A stretch of DNA of 64,000 nucleotides from Yersinia massiliensis CCUG 53443 (GCF_000312485.1 NZ_HE997646.1:62001-126000); one strand, 5' to 3'. Shown: positions 1 to 13,673, numbered from the stretch's first letter. The notes: generated from the letters alone by a model not told the origin. Made by a program: numbers and translations.

Positions 1-289
1 TCAATATGATACGAGCAGTCTGACGCGCTCGCCCAAGATCGCTGGCATACGCCTTTTTAAACTCAACCTCTTTTAGCCCTTTGCCGAGTTGTTCTGCTAC
101 CGTCACGCCAGCGGCCGTTAATGGGGTATCAGCCCAGCCCTGAACCCGATGAACCGTATTGAACATGGTTTTCCCATGGCGGGTGACGTAAATGGTGACC
201 GTATTATCATCCACTGTTTTGGCCTGAATGGTGAGAGGGCTAAAAATAAGCGAAGATAACAACGCGATTAATAATGAAAACTTTTTCAT
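1..289 (-). CDS. Secreted histidine phosphatase family protein, C-terminus cut by window edge
   Basis: The start at 289 is preceded by AGGAAA at a good distance. The first ~23 residues form a typical Sec signal peptide (MKK, a hydrophobic stretch, then an IQA end). Residues ~37-42 read VTRHGK, the RHG phospho-histidine motif of the histidine phosphatase (phosphoglycerate mutase-like) superfamily, and SDLGRARQTA further on is the family's second conserved block. The product is probably a periplasmic phosphatase; its substrate cannot be told from sequence. Only about 96 residues are present because the gene runs off the left edge, so the C-terminal catalytic His is not visible. Confidence 0.85.
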   Translation of the reverse strand, partial: MKKFSLLIALLSSLIFSPLTIQAKTVDDNTVTIYVTRHGKTMFNTVHRVQGWADTPLTAAGVTVAEQLGKGLKEVEFKKAYASDLGRARQTARIIL

Positions 290-388
290 GGTGATTTCCT
301 AAATAGTTTTAGTTTGTGTCATTTTTCGCAGGGTAAAACACAGCTTAAAAATATTGCTTACTCATCAAGTGAATCTATTTTTTAAACA

Positions 389-1747
389 TCAGAAAATGGA
401 GAATTTATAATCAATAACTATCTCAGCAGCGAGTGATTTTGCCCGTTGTACCTCACCATCACCGCCACGAATTGGGCGATAACCTTGCTGTTGATAGGTC
501 CAGCCAGGGCCAGCCATGACAAAGACAGACAGCCCTTTCAGTTGTGTCTGAGAGGGTATCCAGCGCGCATAGAGGTTAACCTCACTTTCATGGATACTTT
601 GGTTTTCAAAGTTAAAGAATGCATAGTTAGCGTAAATACCGGTGGTTAATTCCGGCGTTAAGTTATACCCCGTTGCCAGTGAAAACGTTGTTTCACCATC
701 GCGCATATAATCCAATCCAGCCGTGGCCATAGAATTAAAGGTGCCACGTGAATTCTTACTGATATGACGGGGGAATTGGCCGATCCCGTTGGTCTTATTG
801 GCATCGGTGTAAGCAACGCCCACTTTGGTGAACCAGTCTTTTTCCTTCCAACGCGCATCAACAGCATAGTGCCAAGCACTATCATCAAAACTCTGCTTGC
901 TTGCCGCCATGGACTTCCACTTTTCTTGCCCTTCAGTACCGTAAATCTGAGTACCAATTTGCAATTTTTTCAGTGCATTCCACTCGGTTTCCAAACCGTG
1001 TCGTTGCAAGTAATCTTTACTTTCACCATAGAAATACTGAGCGGTGAGATTTTCGGATTTATAGCGCACGTCCCCGGTGAAAATATAAGTGAGCGATTGA
1101 CCATCGTTAGTGGCAAATGAGACTTTATCCGGTGAGTCACGGTTATAAGAGCTGGTGACATAAGCCAAACGTAGCCGATAGGCATCAAGATTAATGTCAC
1201 CACTCCAACCCAGATAACTGTTGGGAGCAGCACGATTGGAGGTGGTCAGCGCCCCAAACTTATTCAGTGTTTTCCAGCCACCATATAAATTGGCACCCAA
1301 TGCGTCATCACCGGCTTTCATTTTCCCATACAGTTGGCCGACTTTATTAAATCCACTGGCATTATCTTTATTGGCACCTGGATATCTGCCGTCGTTAAAT
1401 AAAATGCCACGAGAAGCGAAGTTATCACTTGCACCGAGTTTAATAACGCCATAGTAAGAAGCATCCATACCAATTATGTCAGCCAGATAACCGGATTTAT
1501 AATCAAGCGTAATACCTTGGCCCCAAGCTGAATGGATGTTCTTTTTACCCGTTTCTTCTTCGTTTAAATATTTCCACATATTACGTGTGGAGAAGTCCAG
1601 TGTACTGTCGGTGAACAGTTGATTGGCAAACAGTTGATTGGCAAACAGTTGATTGGCAAACAATGAGTTTTCCTGTGCTGCCAGTGGTAATGAGATTACG
1701 CCAGTGAGCAGCAGCAACGAATGTTTGGTACAGAGTTTTTTTATCAT
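389..1747 (-). CDS. OprD-family outer-membrane porin
   Basis: The protein has 452 residues, with a signal peptide of about 24 residues (MIKKLCTKHS start, cleavage near LAA-QEN) and then alternating amphipathic beta strands rich in Tyr, Trp and Gly. It ends in Phe, as expected for an 18-strand OprD/ChiP-type barrel. An upstream extension of 16 codons is open, but the start at 1747 has a GGGA ribosome site and begins the signal peptide cleanly. It probably imports small sugars or peptides; its position downstream of the beta-glucoside genes suggests a glycoside, but this is inference. Just after the signal peptide the mature N-terminus carries three exact LFANQ repeats. Confidence 0.85.
   Translation of the reverse strand: MIKKLCTKHSLLLLTGVISLPLAAQENSLFANQLFANQLFANQLFTDSTLDFSTRNMWKYLNEEETGKKNIHSAWGQGITLDYKSGYLADIIGMDASYYGVIKLGASDNFASRGILFNDGRYPGANKDNASGFNKVGQLYGKMKAGDDALGANLYGGWKTLNKFGALTTSNRAAPNSYLGWSGDINLDAYRLRLAYVTSSYNRDSPDKVSFATNDGQSLTYIFTGDVRYKSENLTAQYFYGESKDYLQRHGLETEWNALKKLQIGTQIYGTEGQEKWKSMAASKQSFDDSAWHYAVDARWKEKDWFTKVGVAYTDANKTNGIGQFPRHISKNSRGTFNSMATAGLDYMRDGETTFSLATGYNLTPELTTGIYANYAFFNFENQSIHESEVNLYARWIPSQTQLKGLSVFVMAGPGWTYQQQGYRPIRGGDGEVQRAKSLAAEIVIDYKFSIF
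1619..1663 (-). repeat. 15-bp tandem repeat, three copies, inside the porin gene
   Basis: The unit ttgattggcaaacag occurs three times head to tail, with partial flanks. It encodes LFANQ repeats at residues 29-43 of the porin, immediately after the signal peptide. Copy-number change would keep the reading frame because 15 is a multiple of three. Confidence 0.9.
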
Positions 1748-1830
1748 AATAATTCCCAGTGCGATATTTAATAAAAATACAAAGTCGTTATTCACTCGAT
1801 TATTATTAACGTCTCTATCAAGTGATATTA

Positions 1831-1853
1831 TCTGTCACACAACAAATGACAGA
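1831..1853. promoter_or_regulatory. Inverted repeat upstream of the porin gene, possible operator
   Basis: tctgtca and tgacaga form a 7-9-7 inverted repeat 84 bases upstream of the porin start, in an AT-rich leader. The spacing and symmetry suit a dimeric regulator. It is not a good CRP match, so the binding protein is unknown. Confidence 0.4.
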
Positions 1854-1987
1854 TGTGTCTATTTAACCCCGACAAATCGGATTGTTTAATATATAAGTGA
1901 AGGGAGAATCTTCTATTATTTGAAAGACCCTCCTGCAATCTGTTATTGCTTTAAATGAGACAACCGCGTTATTTCACCTATGAGTTT

Positions 1988-2015
1988 TGACGCCACAATA
2001 ATCATTGCGGCGTCA
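1988..2015 (-). terminator. Strong hairpin downstream of bglA
   Basis: tgacgcc and ggcgtca, extended by inner complementary bases, form a hairpin just after the bglA stop. There is no long U tract, so it may be an mRNA 3' end or processing site rather than a classical terminator. It separates bglA from the porin gene. Confidence 0.5.
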
Positions 2016-2024
2016 TCCACGCGA

Positions 2025-5434
<3,410 letters not shown>

Positions 5435-5439
<5 letters not shown>

Positions 5440-5462
5440 TGCCTGTTAGACAGTAACAATCC
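5435..5462 (-). promoter_or_regulatory. RAT (ribonucleic antiterminator) for a BglG/LicT protein
   Basis: Read on the minus strand, this 28-base segment begins GGATTGTTACTG and ends GGCAAAACC, the pattern of the E. coli bgl and B. subtilis lic/sac RAT elements. It overlaps the terminator arm by five bases, as in the classical antitermination switch. Expression of bglF-bglA should therefore need a substrate-activated BglG-type antiterminator. No such gene lies next to it. Confidence 0.9.
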
Positions 5463-5912
5463 TAACTTACTTGTTCACAACCCTAACAGGTTAGAAAATG
5501 AATACAAGCAACCAAGGAGATTAAAATAGAAACTGTGATTTAATTAACAATTATTGTGTTATTTAGGCCCATTTATGATAAGAAAAAACTTAAATAACGC
5601 ACTTTCCACAATCTTATCAGGGGTCAATATCTCTCACTTATTTTGTTTATTCAGTTACGCAGATAAATGGATATAATCAGCATAATTTCCTCAAATAAAT
5701 ATCACTTAAAATTCAGCAAATCATCCGTTAAGTTAATCCTATCTTTGAATGAAAATGGCCATAATATTTGGCATAATTTTATGACTAATATTGTTCACTA
5801 TTGGTACCGCTCACCGGCGCTAGGATAAAAACATCAAATAAATCCCCAGACCTTGCTGATACCAGTACAATGCCACTACTTTGCGTTCCGCGTTTACCAC
5901 AGGAGTGACACC
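5463..5912 (-). promoter_or_regulatory. Promoter region between the bgl leader and hicB, with a possible CRP site
   Basis: This 450-base AT-rich stretch has no credible gene. At 5534-5549 TGTGA, six bases and TAACA form a nine-of-ten match to the CRP half-sites, suitably placed to activate the PTS operon. A weak -35/-10 pair can be read on the minus strand near 5490-5520. The part towards hicB shows only AT-rich sequence. Confidence 0.4.
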
Positions 5913-6347
5913 ATGTTCCACTACCCCGCCAGTTATACCTTTGATGAAGCCAGCGGTGAATACCACATTCTGTATCGCGACTTTCCTGAACTGGCCTCTG
6001 TGACTTACTCCTTGGAAGATATTGAGCTGGAAGCGCAGGAGGGAATTAAGAATGGTATTGCCGCAGAGATGGAGGAGCGTCGCCCTGTTCCAGCACCTTC
6101 AGCGCTGCAATCAGATGACATTGCGGTTCACGTTCCCATTTTAGTGCGTTTGAAAGCAGAATTGCACAATGCGATGCTCGCGACCCAAACCCGTAAAGCC
6201 GATCTGGCCCGGAAGCTCGGTTTGAATGCAGCGCAAATGGATCGTCTGCTGGATGTGTATTACGCCTCCAAAGTGGAAGCCTTGGAGCAGGCACTTTATC
6301 TGCTCGGTTTTGAAGCGGACGTCGCAGTGCGGAAAATCAGCGGATAG
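5913..6347 (+). CDS. hicB: HicB-family antitoxin-like protein, solitary
   Basis: The 144-residue protein has the HicB RNase-H-like half at residues 1-60 (YPASYTFDEASGEYHILYRDFPEL...) and a helix-turn-helix near residues 85-135 (TRKADLARKLGLNAAQMDRLL). HicB proteins neutralise the HicA mRNA interferase and repress their own promoter. The ATG at 5913 follows AGGAG, whereas the longer reading from 5853 has no ribosome site. No HicA-like reading frame was found on either side, so this looks like a stand-alone regulator or a decayed toxin-antitoxin locus. Confidence 0.85.
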   Translation: MFHYPASYTFDEASGEYHILYRDFPELASVTYSLEDIELEAQEGIKNGIAAEMEERRPVPAPSALQSDDIAVHVPILVRLKAELHNAMLATQTRKADLARKLGLNAAQMDRLLDVYYASKVEALEQALYLLGFEADVAVRKISG

Positions 6348-6623
6348 GTTTTGCCTTATTTGATGAGTTTTAAATTTGGCCTTGATGGTAACAATTTGTT
6401 ATTCGGTGAGAATTAAAAAAAACGTTATTCGCTTCACACTTCAATACATTGGCTAACGAATTTTGCTATTGGCATGCAAAATTGTGATCTAATGCATAAA
6501 ATTAGAGTATTGTCAGTTCCCCCTGTTGGGCTTACATTAGCGCGATCCTATTCATCTACTTTTGATACTCAGCGCAGCAATCGGGATCGTGACTGGCGAG
6601 GTAGCTCCAAGGGGAGTTGTTCA

Positions 6624-6698
6624 GTGAAATATTTCTTTATGGGTATCTCAATCATGCTGGTGGTTTGGATTGGCACCTTTATGATGATGGTTGAGTAA
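6624..6698 (+). CDS. ypdK: Small inner-membrane protein YpdK
   Basis: The 24-residue reading frame begins VKYFFMGISIMLVVW and is one transmembrane helix. It closely matches my recollection of E. coli YpdK, a 23-residue membrane protein encoded near alaC and ypdABC. It starts with GTG at 6624 behind a strong GGGGAG seven bases upstream. The same frame is open far upstream, but the ribosome site and the match decide the short start. A hairpin follows. Its function is unknown. Confidence 0.85.
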   Translation: MKYFFMGISIMLVVWIGTFMMMVE

Positions 6699-6731
6699 AT
6701 TTCACTCAAGCCATCCATTACCTGACATCGT

Positions 6732-6757
6732 ATAAAGGGCGTATTTGCGCCCTTTAT
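6732..6757 (+). terminator. Hairpin after ypdK
   Basis: ataaagggcg and cgccctttat form a perfect 10-base stem with a six-base loop, followed by a modest T-rich stretch. It probably ends the ypdK transcript and may also serve cybB from the other side. Confidence 0.65.
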
Positions 6758-6792
6758 CATTTCCGCCGCTCTAGACCATTTACCTAGCCTCA

Positions 6793-7317
6793 TTATTTAC
6801 CTGGCATCATTCTGCGCAGTGTATTATCACGGCGAATATAGTGATGATAAAGCGCCGCCAACACATGAACCCCGATGACAAAATAGCCTAAATTGGCAAT
6901 TAACTCATGAGTCTGCTTGAGATAGACGCGTGCGTCATCATTAGGTGTGACCCATTGCGGCACTTGCCAGCCCAGAAAAAACCACGTTTTCCCGCCGTAG
7001 GCTTGTGCCAAGACGCCTAATATCGGCAGCGATAAGAACATCAGATACAGTCCCCAATGCAAAATATGCGCACCTAAAAGTTGCCAATCCGGTAATTTTG
7101 GGGTGATAGCGGGAGTCACATTTCGATGGCGTAGCCAAAGCCGTATCAGCATCAGTAACCACACGGAAATGCCAAAATTGAAATGTAGGTTTTTGACTAA
7201 TGTTCGATCCTCATCCGGCACACTGTCGCTGAGCAACATCGCGGCATAGGTCAAAATTAACATCAATAACGTGAGCCAATGCAGGGTGATTTGGGGTAAC
7301 GAATAGCGATCTCTCAT
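6793..7317 (-). CDS. cybB: Cytochrome b561, CybB type
   Basis: The 174-residue, four-helix inner-membrane dihaem cytochrome passes electrons between quinol and acceptors; E. coli CybB has superoxide:ubiquinone oxidoreductase activity. Conserved His residues sit in ITLHWL near the N-terminus, LVKNLHFNFG, and the C-terminal GVHVLAALYHHY block, and the end RRDNTLRRMMPGK is family-typical. The ATG at 7317 is preferred: GGAG lies nine bases upstream, whereas the in-frame GTG six bases earlier is too close to it. Confidence 0.9.
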   Translation of the reverse strand: MRDRYSLPQITLHWLTLLMLILTYAAMLLSDSVPDEDRTLVKNLHFNFGISVWLLMLIRLWLRHRNVTPAITPKLPDWQLLGAHILHWGLYLMFLSLPILGVLAQAYGGKTWFFLGWQVPQWVTPNDDARVYLKQTHELIANLGYFVIGVHVLAALYHHYIRRDNTLRRMMPGK

Positions 7318-7490
7318 AGCCACACACTCCGAAATATCACAATAAATAGCGTCATTAATAATGAGTATGGTGTATTACTGCTGAAGAGAACATTAAGGCA
7401 AGACAGATAACATGTTGAAGAGCGTGATTTTATGCTGGCCAGTCACCTCAAGTCACTAACCAGCATAGCGATGAAACCTAGAAAGAGATT

Positions 7491-8726
7491 TTAAGCTGTT
7501 TCGTCCGGTACCGATTTATTGGGTTTCAGCAAACCATCGGCGCGAAACATACTTTTAATTCCGCGCACAGCCTGACGAATTCGGTCTTGGTTCTCAATCA
7601 AAGCAAAGCGAACATGGGTATCACCGTAATCACCAAAACCAATCCCCGGCGAGACACACACTTTTGCTTCAGATAGCAGACGTTTGGCAAATTCAAGTGA
7701 CCCTAAGTGCGCGTAAGGTTCAGGAATTTTAGCCCAAACATACATTGAGGCTTTCGGATTTTCGACCATCCAACCTGCTTCGTGCAATCCGCGCACCAAG
7801 GCGTTACGGCGCTGGCGGTATTGCTCGGCGATATCTCGCACACACTGTTGATCCCCTTCCAGCGCCGCAATGGCTGCAACTTGTAACGGGGTAAAAGTGC
7901 CATAGTCGTGATAACTCTTAATCCGCGCCAACGCACTGACCAATTCCGGATTCCCGACCATAAAACCAATACGCCAACCGGCCATATTGTAGCTTTTGGA
8001 GAGAGTGAAAAACTCAACAGCAATGTCTTTCGCACCAGGAACCTGCATGATTGACGGCGCTTTCCAGCCATCGTACACAATGTCGGCGTAAGCCAAATCA
8101 TGTACCACCAGCACGTCATATTGCTTCGCGAGCGCCACGACCCGCTCAAAAAAGTCTAACTCAACACACTGCGCCGTCGGGTTAGAGGGGAAGCCAAGGA
8201 TCATCATTTTTGGCTTAGGGATGGTTTCGCGGATCGCGCGCTCCAACTCGCCAAAGAAATCGACGCCCTCAGCCAGGGGTACCGAACGGACTTGTGCCCC
8301 AGCAATCACCGCCCCATAAATATGGATCGGGTAGCTCGGGTTGGGTACTAGCACGGTATCGCCATGATCCAGCGTCGCTAGCATCAGGTGCGCTAGCCCC
8401 TCTTTCGAACCAATCGTGACAATCGCTTCGCTGTCGGGATCAATATCCACTTGGTAGCGATCGGCGTACCAGCGGGAAATGGCCCTGCGCAAGCGAGGGA
8501 TCCCTCGGGAAGTTGAATAGCCATGGGTGTCTTCACGCTGCGCGACACTGCACATTTTCTCAACAATATGGGGCGGTGTCGGGCCATCGGGATTACCCAT
8601 ACTGAAATCAATAATGTCTTCACCACGACGGCGCGCCGCCATTTTTAGCTCAGAAGTAATATTGAAAACATAAGGGGGAAGACGTTCGATTCGGGTAAAA
8701 CGACGTTTGGAAGGGTATTCAGCCAT
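7491..8726 (-). CDS. alaC: Alanine transaminase AlaC
   Basis: The 411-residue, PLP-dependent fold-type I aminotransferase forms alanine from pyruvate and glutamate. It is nearly collinear with E. coli AlaC (YfdZ): RRFTRIERLPPYVFNIT at the start, GNPDGPTPPHIVEK, FPSNPTAQ, and the PLP-lysine motif TLSKSYNMAGWRIG. The start at 8726 follows AGGAATTT; the frame is open to 8846 but without a ribosome site or homology. In E. coli alaC is also next to ypdK/ypdA; here those genes are nearby but reordered. Confidence 0.96.
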   Translation of the reverse strand: MAEYPSKRRFTRIERLPPYVFNITSELKMAARRRGEDIIDFSMGNPDGPTPPHIVEKMCSVAQREDTHGYSTSRGIPRLRRAISRWYADRYQVDIDPDSEAIVTIGSKEGLAHLMLATLDHGDTVLVPNPSYPIHIYGAVIAGAQVRSVPLAEGVDFFGELERAIRETIPKPKMMILGFPSNPTAQCVELDFFERVVALAKQYDVLVVHDLAYADIVYDGWKAPSIMQVPGAKDIAVEFFTLSKSYNMAGWRIGFMVGNPELVSALARIKSYHDYGTFTPLQVAAIAALEGDQQCVRDIAEQYRQRRNALVRGLHEAGWMVENPKASMYVWAKIPEPYAHLGSLEFAKRLLSEAKVCVSPGIGFGDYGDTHVRFALIENQDRIRQAVRGIKSMFRADGLLKPNKSVPDETA

Positions 8727-8956
8727 AAATTCCTCGGGATACGTTAGCGCCCGGACCATCCGAGCGACGCTGACCATAAAATGGTCTGTTGATGAACATA
8801 TCCCAGCGCCGTAATACTGTCGAGTAGCCGATGATAAAAATCTCACTCATCGGATAAGTTGATGTAGATGAATCGTTGATAGGGTCGGATAAATGATATC
8901 AGCAAGAAATGACAGTCATCGCAGAAGTGATGATGGTCTTCAATAAACGATGCCCC

Positions 8957-9535
8957 TCAAAGCGACGCTGGCTGAAACTCATCCGCCAGTAGTCCTAAGA
9001 CCCAGTCATCGCACCATTGACCGCCCAGCAAATAGTTATCACGCAACGTGCCTTCCAACTGGAAACCGCAGCGCTCGAGCAACCTCCGCGAAGCATCATT
9101 ACCGACCGTCACCGTCGCCTTCATTTTATGGAATAAGCATTGCTGGAAACCAAACGCCAGCACCGCCATCAGTGATTCTTTGGCAAAACCTTGGCCCTGA
9201 AAAGAGGGCAACATGGCATACCCCACCTCAGCTTGTTGAAGTGGCGACCATTCGGGAAGAAAACCCGTTAGCCCCACTGATTGACCACTTTCTCTTTCGC
9301 GGATAACCAGACATAACCAATGGCTGGCCGTCTTTTCCCATGGCATGACGCGTGATTCAAACCGAGTACGAATTTCAGCTAAATCCATCGGATCAGCAAT
9401 AAAACGTTGTACTTCGGGGTCTTGATATAAACGCAAAAACAGCGGCCAATCCTGCTCACTCAGGCTATCGAGCGTCAGTCTTGGTGTTTTCAGTGATATC
9501 GCAGCACGACCAAACATGGGAATAACAGGCGCCAT
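8957..9535 (-). CDS. GNAT N-acetyltransferase, RimJ/RimL-like
   Basis: The 192-residue protein has GNAT features: LKTPRLTLDSL at residues 14-24, the acetyl-CoA loop in GYAMLPSFQGQGFAKESL, and NDASRRLLERCGFQLEGTLRDN near the C-terminus. This is the pattern of RimJ/RimL-type acetyltransferases acting on protein N-termini or small amines. The start at 9535 follows GAGAGAAAA. It is transcribed alone, and the true substrate is unknown. Confidence 0.85.
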   Translation of the reverse strand: MAPVIPMFGRAAISLKTPRLTLDSLSEQDWPLFLRLYQDPEVQRFIADPMDLAEIRTRFESRVMPWEKTASHWLCLVIRERESGQSVGLTGFLPEWSPLQQAEVGYAMLPSFQGQGFAKESLMAVLAFGFQQCLFHKMKATVTVGNDASRRLLERCGFQLEGTLRDNYLLGGQWCDDWVLGLLADEFQPASL

Positions 9536-9708
9536 TTTTCTCTCAAATTGCAGGTATCAGTGATAAAAAGAGGAACAAAAATTAAAGGGGAAATTTTGTC
9601 ATAACCTCATCCCTTTATTCTTCTCCATTTTACTTGAATAATGTTTACTTCAAGATAACAAAAAATACACAAATGGCCAGCCACACCGAATCGTAGTCAC
9701 CTACCTAA

Positions 9709-10983
<1,275 letters not shown>

Positions 10984-11084
10984 TTGCCCTCGAGCTTCTC
11001 CTGCTGGCGGTCATTCCGCTGGCAGGTATCGCTTTGCAACACCAATAGCACGGATAAAGTAGCAGTCCCCCGCCCTTTTGCTTA

Positions 11085-11136
11085 TAGTTAGCCACTTATT
11101 GATAGTTAGCCGCTTATTGATAGTTAGCCGCTTATT
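11085..11136. repeat. 18-bp tandem repeat upstream of ypdA
   Basis: The unit tagttagccgcttattga occurs three times in a row; the first copy has one change and the last lacks two bases. It ends 60 bases before the ypdA start, so copy-number change could alter promoter or leader spacing. Confidence 0.9.
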
Positions 11137-11196
11137 TTCCTCAAGAGCGGATCCTTTCTGAGCTCATACCCTAGGCTGTAGCCAAGAGAAAATAGC

Positions 11197-12897
11197 GTGC
11201 ACCAGATATTTGAAATGCTACTGGCGGTGTTTGATCGCGCCGCACTGATGCTCATTTGCCTGTTCTTCCTGACCCGCACCCGCCTGTTTCGTCAGTTACT
11301 GCAAAAAGAAAAGCATACGCCGCTGGAATTAGCCGCCGTGACGGCGATTTTCTCGTCATTTGCAATTTTTGGCACTTACTCCGGTATTAATGTCGAAGGT
11401 TCGTTGGTTAACGTCCGCGTTATTGCCGTGATGTCTGGCGGTATTCTGTTTGGCCCTTGGGTCGGGATCATAACCGGACTGATTGCGGGTTCTCATCGTT
11501 ATTTAATTGATATTGATGGTATAACCTCGGTTCCCTGTTTGATTACCAGCATTATTGCTGGCCTACTGTCTGGCTATATCAACCTGAAGGTGAAGAAAGA
11601 GCGCCAATGGAGTATCGGTATTTTAGCGGGCATGCTTTGTGAATCACTGACGATGCTGTTGGTGGTGATTTGGGCCAAACCGACCGCGCTAGGTCTTGAT
11701 ATTGTGTCGAAAATCGCTATCCCGATGATTTTAGGGGCCGTGTGTATCGGGTTAATTGTGCTGCTGGTACAAAGTGTTGAAGATGAAAAAGAGGTTATCG
11801 CCGCACGACAAGCCAAACTCGCCTTGGATATCGCCAATAAAACCTTGCCCTATTTTCGCAATATTAATGGCGAGTCCTTACGCAGCGTGTGTGAAATCAT
11901 TCGTACCGATATTAAGGCTGATGCGGTGGCTATCACTGATACTCAGCATATTTTGGCTTACGTAGGAACAGGAGCCGAAACGTATAATATCGGCCATGAA
12001 ATCATCAGTGATATCACCAAAGAAAGTATTCAACGCGGCAAGATCACCATTCGTAATAACGATGAAGTGCACCGTACACCGCAAATTCACTCGCTGATTA
12101 TTATTCCATTATGGGAAAAAGGCGAAGTGACGGGCTCACTGAAAATCTATTATTGCCACGCTCATAAAATCACCTATTCCTTGAAAGTGATGGCTGTGGG
12201 CTTATCGCAAATAATCTCAACACAAATTGAAGTTTCACGTATCGAGCAACTGCGTGAAATGGCTAATAAAGCGGAAATGCGCGCACTGCAAAGCAAAATT
12301 AACCCGCACTTTTTGTTTAATGCTTTGAATGCTATTTCGTCTTCCATTCGTATCAATCCAGATACCGCGCGCCAATTGATCATCAATTTATCTCGTTATC
12401 TGCGTTATAACCTTGAACTGAATGATGAACAGATTGATATCCGTAAGGAGCTACATCAAATTCAGGATTATATCGCCATTGAACAGGCTCGTTTCGGCAG
12501 TAAGCTCACGGTTATTTATGATATTGACGATGATATTTCGCTCAAAATCCCGAGTTTGCTAATCCAGCCCTTAGTCGAAAATGCCATTGTGCATGGCATT
12601 CAACCCTACAGAGGCAAAGGCGTGGTAGTTATCGCGGTTAAAGATCATGGCGATCAAATCAAAATCTCGGTAAAAGATACCGGCAATGGTATTAATCCCG
12701 AAACCATTGAACGTGTCGCCAATAACGAAATGCCCGGCAATAAAATTGGTTTACTGAATGTACATCATCGGGTGAAATTACTTTATGGCGAAGGCTTGCG
12801 AATACGCCGGATGGAACCAGGCACCGAGATTTCATTTTATATCAGCAAAAATGGTGGCAAGGTCCATGCAGAACCCCGTATTACGGCCGGAGTTTAA
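11197..12897 (+). CDS. ypdA: LytS-type sensor kinase YpdA (PyrS), pyruvate sensing
   Basis: The 566-residue protein is collinear with E. coli YpdA: a 5TM-LYT membrane sensor (residues ~1-200, including [20 protein letters not shown]), a GAF-like domain (~220-350), a His-kinase domain with [13 protein letters not shown], and an ATP-binding region with VENAIVHGI and DTGNGI. YpdA with YpdB responds to extracellular pyruvate and activates yhjX in E. coli. It starts with GTG at 11197 behind AAGAGA. The response regulator follows after three bases and the target gene is downstream. Confidence 0.95.
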   Translation: MHQIFEMLLAVFDRAALMLICLFFLTRTRLFRQLLQKEKHTPLELAAVTAIFSSFAIFGTYSGINVEGSLVNVRVIAVMSGGILFGPWVGIITGLIAGSHRYLIDIDGITSVPCLITSIIAGLLSGYINLKVKKERQWSIGILAGMLCESLTMLLVVIWAKPTALGLDIVSKIAIPMILGAVCIGLIVLLVQSVEDEKEVIAARQAKLALDIANKTLPYFRNINGESLRSVCEIIRTDIKADAVAITDTQHILAYVGTGAETYNIGHEIISDITKESIQRGKITIRNNDEVHRTPQIHSLIIIPLWEKGEVTGSLKIYYCHAHKITYSLKVMAVGLSQIISTQIEVSRIEQLREMANKAEMRALQSKINPHFLFNALNAISSSIRINPDTARQLIINLSRYLRYNLELNDEQIDIRKELHQIQDYIAIEQARFGSKLTVIYDIDDDISLKIPSLLIQPLVENAIVHGIQPYRGKGVVVIAVKDHGDQIKISVKDTGNGINPETIERVANNEMPGNKIGLLNVHHRVKLLYGEGLRIRRMEPGTEISFYISKNGGKVHAEPRITAGV

Positions 12898-12900
12898 CCC

Positions 12901-13641
12901 GTGAAAGCAATCATTGTGGAAGATGAGTTTCTGGCTCAAGAAGAGTTGAGTTACCTTATCCACCAGCACAGTAATATCACCATTGAAGCGACCTTCGATG
13001 ATGGGTTAGATGTCCTGAAATACCTGCAAAATCATCAGGTCGACGCCATCTTCCTTGATATTAATATTCCGTCGCTGGACGGTGTATTACTGGCCCAAAA
13101 CATCAGTAAATTTAGCCATAAACCTTATATTATCTTTATCACCGCCTATAAAGAGCATGCGGTTGAGGCTTTTGAGATTGAAGCATTCGACTATATTTTG
13201 AAGCCTTATCACGAGTCACGCATTGTCACTATGCTGCAAAAGTTGGAGGCACTGTATAAGCGTGATCGTCAAAATAAAGAACACATCAGCAGCCCTAATC
13301 CCCGTGCTGCAGCGCATACTATCAATCTGATGAAAGATGAGCGCATCATCGTCACTGACATCAATGATATTTACTATGCAGCGGCGCAAGAAAAGGTCAC
13401 GCTGGTCTATACCCGCCGCGAAGAGTTCATCATGCCGATGAATATCACCGAGTTTTGTAGCCGCCTGCCAGAGGAGTATTTTTTCCGCTGCCATCGCTCC
13501 TATTGCGTGAACTTAGCCAAAATCCGTGAAATTGTGCCTTGGTTTAACAACACTTACATTCTGCGGCTTAGCGATTTGGATTTCGAAGTCCCCGTCAGCC
13601 GTAGCAAGATAAAAGAATTCAGGCAACTGATGCGTCTTTAA
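12901..13641 (+). CDS. ypdB: LytTR response regulator YpdB (PyrR)
   Basis: The 246-residue cytoplasmic activator has a receiver domain (VEDEF at residues 6-10, the phospho-acceptor Asp in FLDINIPSLDG, and Lys in ILKPY), then a LytTR DNA-binding domain (~140-246, including FFRCHRSYCVNL). It starts at GTG 12901, three bases after the ypdA stop, so translation is probably coupled. The known target is the yhjX promoter; a matching operator lies immediately after this gene. Confidence 0.95.
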   Translation: MKAIIVEDEFLAQEELSYLIHQHSNITIEATFDDGLDVLKYLQNHQVDAIFLDINIPSLDGVLLAQNISKFSHKPYIIFITAYKEHAVEAFEIEAFDYILKPYHESRIVTMLQKLEALYKRDRQNKEHISSPNPRAAAHTINLMKDERIIVTDINDIYYAAAQEKVTLVYTRREEFIMPMNITEFCSRLPEEYFFRCHRSYCVNLAKIREIVPWFNNTYILRLSDLDFEVPVSRSKIKEFRQLMRL

Positions 13642-13642
13642 A

Positions 13643-13673
13643 TGCATTTCATTCCACGTGGAGTGCAGCTCAT
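13643..13673 (+). promoter_or_regulatory. Probable YpdB operator for yhjX
   Basis: Two direct repeats, tgcatttcat (13643-13652) and tgcagctcat (13664-13673), are separated by exactly 11 bases. The E. coli YpdB site at yhjX is recalled as two GGCATTTCAT motifs with an 11-base spacer. Copy one matches nine of ten positions and copy two seven of ten. The site lies just after the ypdB stop and about 180 bases before yhjX. Confidence 0.75.

Noticed and set aside
1221-1454. Open frame on the + strand inside the porin gene
   Set aside because: It is a shadow of the porin reading frame with no ribosome site or recognisable protein features; the same holds for other antisense frames in long genes.
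5853-5912. Possible hicA remnant upstream of hicB
   Set aside because: All three frames in this stretch lack HicA-like features and no start with a ribosome site is present; it is probably leader sequence.
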